From: Perkinsus olseni
Lineage: Eukaryota > Perkinsozoa > Perkinsida > Perkinsidae
DNA length: 23,974 nucleotides
Direction of reading: 5' to 3'
Assembly: GCA_013115135.1 (NCBI GenBank)
Contig: JABANP010000662.1
Location: 1-23,974, forward strand
Both the position numbers and the translations under genes were made by a program. Below, in pieces: positions 9,043-16,921 of this stretch (positions are counted from its first letter, which is position 1; every line of letters begins with the position of its first letter). A model generated the notes under the pieces. It worked only from the letters and a program-made list of their open reading frames with translations, did no database searches and was not told where the DNA came from.

Positions 9043-9345
9043 ACTAACTCCGGGGGCATCACCCTCCCATCACCCCCTCCCTCAGCCATCATACAGCGTA
9101 GGGCCTCAACATGTGGTGGTAGTTGGAAGCCTTCCAATGGAAGGTGACCATGGTGACACGAGGAGGAGACAACACTACCCACTGTGATGAGTCAGCTCGA
9201 CAACGGAAGGCACACTCGTGCACCGACGAGCCACCACAAGCAGGGCGTCTCCGCTTCTGAATCCCATCCGCATTCGAAGAGACCTTTGAACCTCGAGATG
9301 GTCCCAAACTTACCGTTATCACACTCGCTTCCGTACGAACGAATG
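9043..9345 (-). pseudogene. 5'-end fragment (upstream region and first codons) of the F-box/propeller-like family
   Basis: The minus strand from about 9195 to 9043 matches 18961-19100, including the conserved CTGACTCATCAC leader, TCCTCCTCGTGTCACCATGG start context and the codons up to PPELV. Further upstream, 9260-9345 resembles 18800-18900 (for example GGAAGCGAGTGT and TCAAAGGTCTC). Homology stops after about 35 codons. A 14-bp insertion between 9130 and 9144 creates a perfect hairpin (CCTTCCA/TGGAAGG) and shifts the frame, so this copy cannot encode the family protein. The other three copies in the window lack the insertion. Confidence 0.85.
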
Positions 9346-10033
9346 CAACAGTGACGGCATGTAATCCAGGGAACACAATACCCAGATATAGGAGAAGTGA
9401 ATCTCAATTGACTATCCAATATCGGTGAGTCATCCACAGTTGGATGGTAGATGACTTGGGGCCTAGCAGAAGATAATATCACACTACATTGCGTGGCGAG
9501 CGACAGCCGATCACACGACAACATGCCAGTACGTCACGCGGGGCATTGCAGCAGCTGAGCAGTGACTAAAACCATGCCGAAATGCTGAGAGCTGCCTCAA
9601 AGCCAAGCACCAGCGACTGCTGTTGCTGCTGCTGCTCCTATCACCACTGCTGCTCCGGCATAGTGGCCTCCTCCATGTCTGCATGCTTAGCTGGAGAGCA
9701 GCGGCCGGTGCCTCGCTTGTGCATACCAACAGTGTAGGTTGTTGCGTTGAAGGCAGGGAGTTCATCGATGGTGGTGTTTTTGTAATCTCAGTGTCGTCTG
9801 ACGCGGCCGAGGGCTGCATTCCTCAGTGTATGCCTTCACACGAACTAGTCTCACTCGAGTTATTTTTGCGTTGTTACAGTCCGTGTGGGGAGAGAAACGC
9901 TCAAAGGTTAGAAGCACCCTCTTTGCGTAGCGAGCGAAGCGTATACTGCAACAAGAGGCTGTGGCAGGAGGATCTGCCCGCTCCTGTTGGCCAGTGTTCT
10001 AGCTGCGAGATATCGATTGTTCGCTATATGTAA
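9346..10033. other. No supported gene; leucine/CTG-rich frame
   Basis: A plus-strand frame of 136 codons at 9623-10033 starts in a CTG/TTG/CTC microsatellite-like tract (about 9615-9655) that gives a run of leucines resembling a signal peptide. The remainder has several cysteines but no recognisable domain. A 102-codon minus frame overlaps it. With no intron evidence or paralogue I do not call either a gene. Confidence 0.4.
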
Positions 10034-10359
10034 ATCGACTCCGTTCGGCCTTACTTGCTGCTTTAACTTTTTGACTGTGCGGCCCGCGCGTGCAAGGTAG
10101 ACAGATAGACAGTATTTGGCGGGCGCGAGAGTGTTAAGCGCGGCTTGTATGTGTATGCGTCAAAGGATCGATTGCATTTAGAGTCTTTCGTGGATTCTTT
10201 TGTGGATTACAGTTGGCCCGTCCGCCAACTCGTCAGCAGCAGCTCAAGTATTATCTGTATTCGCCTTTGGGATTGTGTTACCAGAGTCACTGGCATCGAC
10301 TACCTATAGTATCAATCGACGACTCGATCACGACGTTGAAGATATCCGCCCACATCTTC
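10034..10359 (+). mobile_element. Possible 5' LTR of a second retroelement
   Basis: The region precedes a primer-binding site identical to that of the first element and a gag-like ORF. It shows no coding frame. Its 3' part ends ...CCCACATCTTC just before the TGG of the primer-binding site, similar in form to the ...GACATAT of the first element, although the rest is not alike. The left boundary cannot be determined. Confidence 0.4.
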
Positions 10360-10379
10360 TGGTAGCAGCTCCTTGTTAA
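10360..10379 (+). other. tRNA primer-binding site of the second retroelement
   Basis: TGGTAGCAGCTCCTTGTTAA is identical over 20 nt to the minus-strand site at 2956-2975 and lies 18 nt upstream of the ATG at 10398. Confidence 0.75.
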
Positions 10380-10397
10380 TATATTGGTACTGGTACG

Positions 10398-10583
10398 ATG
10401 GTTAATGGTTCTGGTTCTGGTGGAGGCGCCTCTGGCAGCCTCAATCGTGAAGAAGGTTTCGTTGACCCAGCCGCCGAGGGTGAGAAGGCGGCCCGAGAAT
10501 GCGCTGACAAGGGTGGTAACGACGAGTTATGTGCTTGGGCTCGCAACATCGCTGAGGAGGCGGCCCGCCGTCATAAATTATGA
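10398..10583 (+). CDS. Small leading ORF of the second retroelement (61 aa)
   Basis: The ORF starts with a Gly/Ser-rich segment (MVNGSGSGGGASG) and continues acidic and alanine-rich to its stop. It is the first ORF after the primer-binding site. Its stop codon TGA (10581-10583) overlaps the next ATG (10580-10582) as ATGA, and the downstream frame is closed just upstream (TAA at 10574-10576), so this is not one gag split by a frameshift. The arrangement suggests termination-reinitiation. Function is unknown; it could be a short N-terminal gag product. Confidence 0.5.
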   Translation: MVNGSGSGGGASGSLNREEGFVDPAAEGEKAARECADKGGNDELCAWARNIAEEAARRHKL

Positions 10584-10809
10584 CTCATAATGAGACTATT
10601 AAGGCTACGTGGCGAGCCGTCGAGGCCCACAAGGACTCTGCTTCGTCTGAGACACCGGCCTCTTCTGCGCACGCGTACGCCGGCCCGTCGACGGTGATGC
10701 AAGTTGCGGCCCCGATGCCTGAGATGTATGATGGAACTGGGGATTTACGGTTGTGGTTCCGACGTTATGAGAATTGTGGCCAGGCTGTGGGATGGCAAGA
10801 GGATGCGAC
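10580..10809 (+). pseudogene. gag: Gag N-terminal fragment truncated by the duplicated block
   Basis: The frame from ATG 10580 encodes a segment resembling the start of retrotransposon gag proteins: MPEMYDGTGDLRLWFRRYEN, of the type (F/Y)-x-G-x-G-D...W-hydrophobic-(R/E)R. It runs straight into the left end of block copy 2, where GATCTGA provides a stop after about 78 codons. No capsid, zinc knuckle or pol of this element is found to the right. The element was therefore cut by the arrival of the block or by recombination. Confidence 0.7.
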
Positions 10810-11149
10810 GATCTGAACTCGCCACCCAATGGCCGAACCAGGACAGCGGTTATATACTATATGTGTTGGGTCCGACCCGGGCCGGGCCGGGTAACCCGGC
10901 GGGTCGCGGGTGTTTTCTGGGCATAGGAATCATGTGCTGTTCGACTTTCGCATCAACGGTGTGAGAGAGTTAGCAAGGATGTAGAACTAAGCTTAGGAAG
11001 TAGAAGACTTTACCATCCTTCCCGCCTTGCGTTGACTATGAGCAACAACGGAGAAGAGCTGTAGTTGGTTAGACTGTTAGTGATCTTACTGGGTAGACTG
11101 TTAGTGAATGCCCAATCCCGGTACCCTGACTACACATTTTCAAGATCTA

Positions 11150-11440
11150 GTTCGACAGTGGAACCATCAAGTTCGCCGAGGCGAGCGAAGTTGGATGTAC
11201 GAATCTGAAACGGGAATATCTATTCCGCACGTGGAACATTCAATTTCCAGGTGGGACTTTCGAATCCGCACGTAGGCCCTTCGTAAGTTCAATTTCGACA
11301 TGATGGAACTTTCAACTTCGCAATAAGGAACTTCAATTTCACATTCGAACGTTCAATACTCGTGAGCGGTCCTTAAAACCTTCAATTTCGCGGCACTGGA
11401 AAATTCAACTTCGCAAATGGGATGTTCGATTTCGTTGCCC
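11150..11440 (+). repeat. Degenerate repeat field in copy 2
   Basis: Counterpart of 5813-6100, with the same GGAAC-N-TTCAAYTTCGC units and only scattered base changes. Confidence 0.65.
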
Positions 11441-12007
11441 GCAGCACTTTCTTGCACTTCAATCCCCAATGAGCACGAGAAGAACGCGAATGCTGAAACA
11501 CAGTTCAGTTTTAGGCAGTTTATCAACCTTTCCATCCTGGATGGGAGAGCCTAGCTGAGATCTTGTCGAGCAGTTCGACTACCGCAACCTTCTACAGCAG
11601 AGGCGCCTCCGGCAGGGAGGCTGAAACGCTGATGTGGCTGAAGAGGAAGAGTTGGCAAGAAGTGTCGGTATCATCCAAAGCGCCCTTGCCGCTCAAACAC
11701 TGGATACATCCCATTCGCCGGTCAGTCAAAGCACTCACTCCGGACTTTCACAATTAGGGAGATAGCTGAGCATGACATCATCATTCGTTACCCAATGTCA
11801 CAAAAGGTTGTCATGTAGGAGTAATGCAATTGGTGGATGTACACTCGACCCATCCCTCCTGTCCTCGGCTATCGAGGTAGGGTTACCCTACTAGCGTACC
11901 ACAAGCTGCTTACGCGGTCATTAATTATGACCCAAAGTGTAATGAACACAGAGTCCCGCGACTTCTGTGGTATCCTGAATAGTGACGTCAGGTGGTACCT
12001 GTATAAG

Positions 12008-12637
12008 ATGAGAGGCCACCGTAAATAGCGATACTATGTCGCTGATTTTTAATTTCCTGTTCGCCGTCTCTGAATGTCAGAAAAACAGAGTTCCGTTTTC
12101 TACGCTGCTCTAGCTGTAAGCTATTATCCTCACTGGCCTGACGGGAAGCATCGAGTCACTCGGTTCGAGCGAGATCCTCCCCAATGTAGCTCGGTAACCA
12201 GAGCTGATGGAAAGCTGAGAGAACCCCGATAGTGGGTAGGGTAAACGAGATCCAAGATATGTCGCCGTACTAACCTCACTCTGTGAGGATCCATCCGCCA
12301 GTTACATTGCACCTTACGTATTTATTCCACCTTCTGAGAAGGTGGAATAACTCCTACAACTCAATCATCGGGCAGATGTGCGCACACGAGAAAAAACTCA
12401 CCCACGCTGGCCCCTCGCGCATCGCTACTACGAGTTAAATGAAGAGGAGAAACACGACAGCAAATCCGAGCTCAGGAGTGCAACGCTGATGGTATTTGAG
12501 ACGCATGGAGTTGCCCTTTCATCAGCCCATGGACACTCTGGGGAGTTACCTACAGACGTACGGATGGAACCGTACGAAATGGTGAAACGAAAAATGAGGT
12601 TCCTCGATACACCCCAACGTCCAACGACCATCACATG
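12008..12637. other. 630-bp segment present only in block copy 2
   Basis: In copy 1, GTATAAG joins directly to GTTTCGTAAC; in copy 2 these are separated by this segment. It holds a 29-bp near-palindrome (12322-12350) and a CCTCAC/GTGAGG hairpin near 12274-12288. The segment has no terminal inverted repeats. Near its right end CATGGTTT occurs twice (12635 and 12648). It could be an insertion in copy 2 or a deletion in copy 1. Frames of 107 and 176 codons crossing the boundary are not convincing. Confidence 0.75.
12322..12350. repeat. 29-bp perfect inverted repeat
   Basis: TTATTCCACCTTCT (12322-12335) and AGAAGGTGGAATAA (12337-12350) are exact reverse complements around a single G. With 14-bp arms this is the longest hairpin in the window and very unlikely by chance. 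Confidence 0.9.
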
Positions 12638-12670
12638 GTTTCGTAACATGGTTTCATTATCAATGGGCCT

Positions 12671-12707
12671 GAGGTGGTGCAACCACCTCTTGGTTCTATA
12701 AGAACCA
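12671..12707. repeat. Two consecutive hairpins, copy 2
   Basis: GAGGTGGT/ACCACCTC (12671-12689) and TGGTTCT/AGAACCA (12691-12707) correspond to 6734-6770 in copy 1. Confidence 0.8.
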
Positions 12708-13308
12708 TCTTCGGGCGATGGGTATTTGCTTGTGTTTCTGTTGCTTCTCCGCTCTCGTCGTTCATGGACAACGTAAGACGGGAGGGAGTGTGAAGTCGCT
12801 TTTCCCCCTCCTTCAAGCTTACTGATTCGAGTGGAGTTTGCTGTGCACGCATGCACAAGGATCAACAGATCATCGACGCACAATAGTGAGCAACGGTCTC
12901 CCAGTTCGGGGTTCTCCGTTCGATCTGTCCCCAGGTGAAAAAATATGCACTTAGTCAACTGGGAGAAATCGAGGAAGCAGATCCCTGGAAGCTTCGCGCA
13001 AGTTTCCTTACGAAATTTGAGTGCCTTCTTGACTTCGGTGTCCGGTTGAGGAGACCATGTGGTTGTTATTCCTACACTTACTCCTGCCTTGTAGCTGCTT
13101 CATCGAGTTATTCCCATAAGATGAATGGTGTCTTCCGATTCAAACTTGATGAACACAATAGGCAAGAAAATTCACACAACAACATCGTTATAATCATCAT
13201 TATAAGTCATGAACTTCACACGTCAACACAATGGAGTTTGGAGAGAGCTTGGGGAGATAACGATAAATAATAATAATAACGAGAAATAATCTGATGTTTT
13301 GCTGCCAA

Positions 13309-14098
13309 CTACTTTTCCTTATTGTAGAGCCTCACGGTGTCCCCCGTTCTCTCAATCTTGTAGTGTCTTTTGATGTGTGTCTCATGCGCATCCTTGGCGA
13401 CTTTGCGGTATTGTGTACACAAGGTACCGAAATTTATCTCCGCCGAGAGTACCCAGCACATATCCTTCATCGAACCCCTCAGTTCATCCTTTGATTCCCC
13501 TCTCTTCATGGCGGCGTAAACATCGTCCAATGCCTCTCTAGTGGCGGAATCTATGATTTTCTGTCTCATAGGATCCTCGCCAGTGCCTTCAGGAGGGCCG
13601 CCCTCGAATGAGAATGTCCCACTTAAAATGCCAGTCGGAGCCTAATGGTTGATACTTTTCGAGAAGGTTGTCGTCCCCGTAGCCGCTGCGAAAGAGGCAA
13701 TTACGAGGAGATTTCGGAAGTCGCATGAGCGTGTCTTACAAGTCGATCTTGAACTCGTCCAGCTTACCAAACGACGCGGGGCACTTAGCGGCTCTTGTCT
13801 TGATGCCCTGCCCAACTGTAACCTCCAGAAATTCATCCCTATCTGGTTCGCCTTCGATGCGTGTATGACGGTAGTAGCATACAACAGAATTAGCCTTCTT
13901 CAAATACATTGCCGTTTTAACCGGAGGCTGAGAGTGAACAACAAGATACGAACCATAATGCGAGACCTTCTCGAAGTAGCGGCATCATGAAATTCATACC
14001 AACGCGAATACACCGACCGGGAGTCTTACCAGCTCAGCGGCGTTAGCGATCCCGGCAAGGGCAGCAGTAGTGGCGATGATGAACTGTTTAGTCGACAT
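13309..14098 (-). CDS. Secreted protein gene, three exons, copy 2 (frameshifted in exon 3)
   Basis: Same structure as 7371-8160: ATG at 14098 with signal peptide, two introns with GTAAGA donors, and exon 3 ending at TAG (13309-13311) with the C-terminal sequence IERTGDTVRLYNKEK. Here the T-run is T4, so the C-terminal frame is open, but an A4 run at 13625-13628 (A3 in copy 1) shifts the frame earlier in exon 3, after SDWH. Each copy is thus broken at a different homopolymer and intact where the other is broken. Either both are recent pseudogenes or these are sequencing errors. Function is unknown; secretion is inferred from the signal peptide. Confidence 0.78.
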
Positions 14099-14564
14099 TA
14101 GAAGCGTTAGCTTCAACACTGCATCACGACATTACCCAGAAGGCCGGACATTGTACGACCATTTATGCTAGGCGTTCATCAAGCTTCCAGGAAGCTGCTC
14201 CCATGGAAGATACTTCTCGCCAAAGGCGAGTCCAATAGGAAAATCAGCGACAAGTAGGCACCCAGCCGATGTGTGAAATATCCAAGGGAGAGTCAGAAAG
14301 TGTTACTGAATGCCGAGTCCCCTCCAACACTCAAGCGCTAACCTCTCAGGAGGCTCTGTACCAATTCCGATAGATTGGATGAAGAGACGCTTGAGAGAGC
14401 TAAAGGGGGATTCGAGGAAATTCATGGTCGCTCGAACAACGAAAATGTTAGCCCGGGGCGAACGAAATATTTGCCTACGGAAACGCTAGCTATCCGTCGT
14501 GCCCGAACTTCTCCTGTAGAATGGTGGTAAGTCCATCATCGTAGAGCGGATTCTCAGAATCTGC

Positions 14565-14581
14565 CAGTGTGAGTCACACTG
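14565..14581. repeat. Hairpin present only in copy 2
   Basis: CAGTGTGA (14565-14572) and TCACACTG (14574-14581) are perfect 8-bp arms around one G. Copy 1 has a single CAGTGTGAC (8643-8651) and otherwise different sequence here. Confidence 0.85.
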
Positions 14582-14673
14582 TGTGACAGGTATGAGAAAA
14601 AAGTTGCTAGGAGGTCCTCTTAAGGAGGATAGAGGCGTGACGGACGAGTAAAGCGATATCGATCTCTTCCCGC

Positions 14674-14846
14674 ATAGGTCTGCCACAGTAGTCCATAACC
14701 TCCCCGACTAACTCCGGGGGCATCACCCTCCCACCACCCCTCCCTCAACCATCATACAGCGTAGGGCCCTCAACATGTGGTGGTAGTTGGAAGGTGGCCA
14801 TGGTGACACGAGGAGGAGACGACACTACTCAGTGTGATGAGTCAGG
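14674..14846 (-). pseudogene. Second 5'-end fragment of the F-box/propeller-like family
   Basis: The minus strand matches 18963-19130: the CTGACTCATCACACTGAGTAGTG leader, ATG at 14801 in CACCATGGCCACC context, and codons to about MDYCG. Compared with 19007 there is an extra C in the GGGCCCT run (14765-14770) and a shorter C-run near 14738, so the frame is broken. Homology ends a few bases from the right end of block copy 2. It lies upstream of, and on the same strand as, the secreted-protein gene 13309-14098, so it might supply promoter sequence; this is an inference. Confidence 0.85.
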
Positions 14847-15458
14847 ACAGTTAGAATATCGATTACCCGCGGAACGGCAGCCAACGATCACACTGCGAGA
14901 TTCAATGTCCGTTGGATTATGCAGGCACGGTCTAAGAGTCACTGAATCGATATTTTTCGGACACCGAACTCAAGCCGCAGGACGACTATAGCTCAGTTCC
15001 AAAAAGACCTAGAATACCCGAGTGGCGAGCGAGACGTCTATTGACTTTTTTGACTGTTTCAAGATCGTCTTCTTGGTATCTTGGGTAACTTCTCAACTGT
15101 ACACGTGCGTAGAATTGCATTATTGGGGTTCCAGTGCCTTGAATGTGTCCATGTTACCAACATCTCGGACAAGTCGAGTTGCCGTCGGCTGAAGGAAGGC
15201 CATGGGTACGCAGCAACACTCAGACGAGCTACAATCAGGGACCTTTAGGATACGGAGTTCGCATTAACGAGGTTCTCAAATGGCGCTAACATGAACGTTC
15301 ATCCCGTACGTACTCCCTGCCTTAGCGGCACTCGGATTCTCTGGACACTGGCCCACGGTGCCTCACCAATCGGACTGACTTCCTCCTTAACCGAGTTTTG
15401 TGTTGTCATCATCATCTAACTGGTGGTAAAACAGTATTAATTCTTACAGCTGCTGTTC
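14847..15458. promoter_or_regulatory. Intergenic region upstream of the five-exon gene; no gene seen
   Basis: I find no coding frame with supporting features. Just before the ATG at 15459 is TTAATTCTTACAG followed by CTGCTGTTC, a good 3' splice-acceptor-like sequence ending 9 nt before the start. It could serve leader trans-splicing, which is known in Perkinsus and dinoflagellates, but this is unproven here. Confidence 0.35.
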
Positions 15459-16230
15459 ATGATGCTCTCGCACCATCGCCGCCTAGCATCCCTCACAGCA
15501 CTTCCTGTCTGCCTGGCCTTTGCCTCCAGTGACGTGTCTATTGAGATCTACAGAGACGAGCATTGCTTTGAAAGTGAGCCGCTATCCCCTTCTCCGGGTT
15601 GGCGACGAGCCCTTTCTTCAGAGACCGGTACACTTCTACTCGAAGCCGCAGGAGAGGCTTGCTACGCCAATACGTGAGGACCCACTCCTCGGGTCTTTCT
15701 GATGATGCTCCCCACCAGATTCGACCCCGACCAATCCTCGGCGTTCAATGTGAAAACCGTTGACTTCACGCCCAACAACGAACGCTTTACGGTCAGCCTG
15801 TACAAGGACGACTGCAAAGTAAAGACCACTTGGAAATCTGATAATTCCGTATTTCTCTCGCAGACACCCGAGACTAAGAACAGCTTCGGGGAGCGCTTCA
15901 CAGGTCCGTGGACGCCTCGTGCTGCCAGACTGCTGATTTCTTCTCTCAGTTCACTCTGGCGCCTGTGAGCCCGTCCTGGGCACCACGTACGGTATTTACA
16001 CTGTTCGCTACCGGAACGAAGAGAGTAAGAATAGTGGCTGTTGATGATGGTGGAATCACCCTTCAGGATCTTGCCATACTGCCGATGCCGCCACCCAGGG
16101 TGGTTGCAGCCTCCTGCGCGTTGCGGTGTATTCTCGGTACGACAATACCAAGTGCTCGGGAACCCCAGTGGAGGTAAGGTTTGCTGTAGAGCAGTGGAGA
16201 ACTTATGATGTATCGGTTAGGTTGAGATGA
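15459..16230 (+). CDS. Secreted cysteine-containing protein, five exons (196 aa)
   Basis: Exons 15459-15573, 15622-15673, 15719-15903, 15950-16024 and 16067-16230 total 591 nt, exactly 197 codons including TGA. The introns are 48, 45, 46 and 42 nt, with donors GTGAGC, GTGAGG, GTCCGT and GTAAGA and acceptors TTCTTCAG, CCACCAG, CTCTCAG and CCTTCAG. The second to fourth remove in-frame stops or restore frame. The protein begins with a signal peptide (hydrophobic core in MMLSHHRRLASLTALPVCLA, cleavage near ASS). Its mature part has seven cysteines, including DDCKV, GACEP, RSCH, GGCS and TKCSG, which suggests a disulfide-stabilised extracellular domain. I recognise no family. Exon 5 contains GTAAGG at 16174, so another intron and a different C-terminus are possible. 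Confidence 0.85.
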
Positions 16231-16921
16231 AGCCAGCCTCGAGTGGCGAGTGTCTGAGGGCTGAGAACGGCACTCAGGTTTACGTGTTGGCTTCGTAGTA
16301 AAAGCTAGCTAGAGGTGTCAGAAAGTTACGCATCTGCAGGTCCAGCTCGAACATGACTTTACAAGACTTCGAAGGCTCACACGACTGCCTTGAGGATCCC
16401 CAGTAGGAAAATCGCCCGACGGTGATGGTGGTGAGAGATTTCCTTATTTTCAGGAGGGTCATCAACATTTTCATAGGAGCTTGCTACCCCTTGGGTATTG
16501 ATCAGTCCTTCATGTGGACGATTTCGGTAACACCAAAGGAGCGGCAATGTGGGCGAAGCCGCCGGTCCATTCAGGAGCCGAAGAGAGTCGTCACGGGCCT
16601 GTCTTTGGCCACGCCCCGACGAGCATCGACTCTGCCATTCATGCTCATTTTGTTGTTAACATCCTTGTTGTGAAGACACACTCGCGGTTTGAGTTGCTCC
16701 ATAGGGGACAGCCTTGGGCGGGCGCGAAGGATCTTGAGCTGTTCCTCTGTGACGCCAGTAGCGATATGCCTGGAGGAGCGCCAGGCGGACTCCCACGCTA
16801 GGGCCCCGGCCACTCGAAATCGCCGCTCGGTCGGTTTTTACAAGGACTGGGCTTCTCGTCTTGGTGTGGCCTGTGGTATCTTAGGTTGACCCTGGTAGGA
16901 TTCGTTTTTTACTCTGATAAA
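16231..16921. other. Intergenic region with one uncertain coding stretch (about 16514-16801)
   Basis: A plus frame at 16514-16801 contains a fairly ordinary protein-like run (for example HAHFVVNILVVKTHSRFELL) and good splice-like sites occur nearby: GTAGGA...TTTTCAG at about 16396-16452, and GTAACA...ATTCAG at about 16527-16573. No single combination gave a convincing long frame, and I recognise no motif. It might be a small gene or a decayed one. Confidence 0.3.

Larger units (their letters stand above)
10810..14671 (+). repeat. Large direct duplication, copy 2 (3.86 kb)
   Basis: Near-identical to 5475-8737 in the same orientation, with an extra 630-bp segment at 12008-12637. The left end lies inside a gag ORF and the right end abuts a propeller-gene 5' fragment. 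Near the left end the two copies differ in a GC-rich stretch: copy 2 has repeated CCGGG units at 10877-10895. The copy carries its own version of the three-exon secreted-protein gene (13309-14098, minus strand). Confidence 0.93.

Noticed and set aside
12150..12190. GGTTCGAGC resembling a tRNA T-arm
   Set aside because: The flanking bases do not form the 5-bp stem and no acceptor or anticodon arm fits.
12256..12272. 14-nt match ATATGTCGCCGTAC shared with 2976-2989
   Set aside because: A match of this length is expected about once or twice by chance in a window this size.
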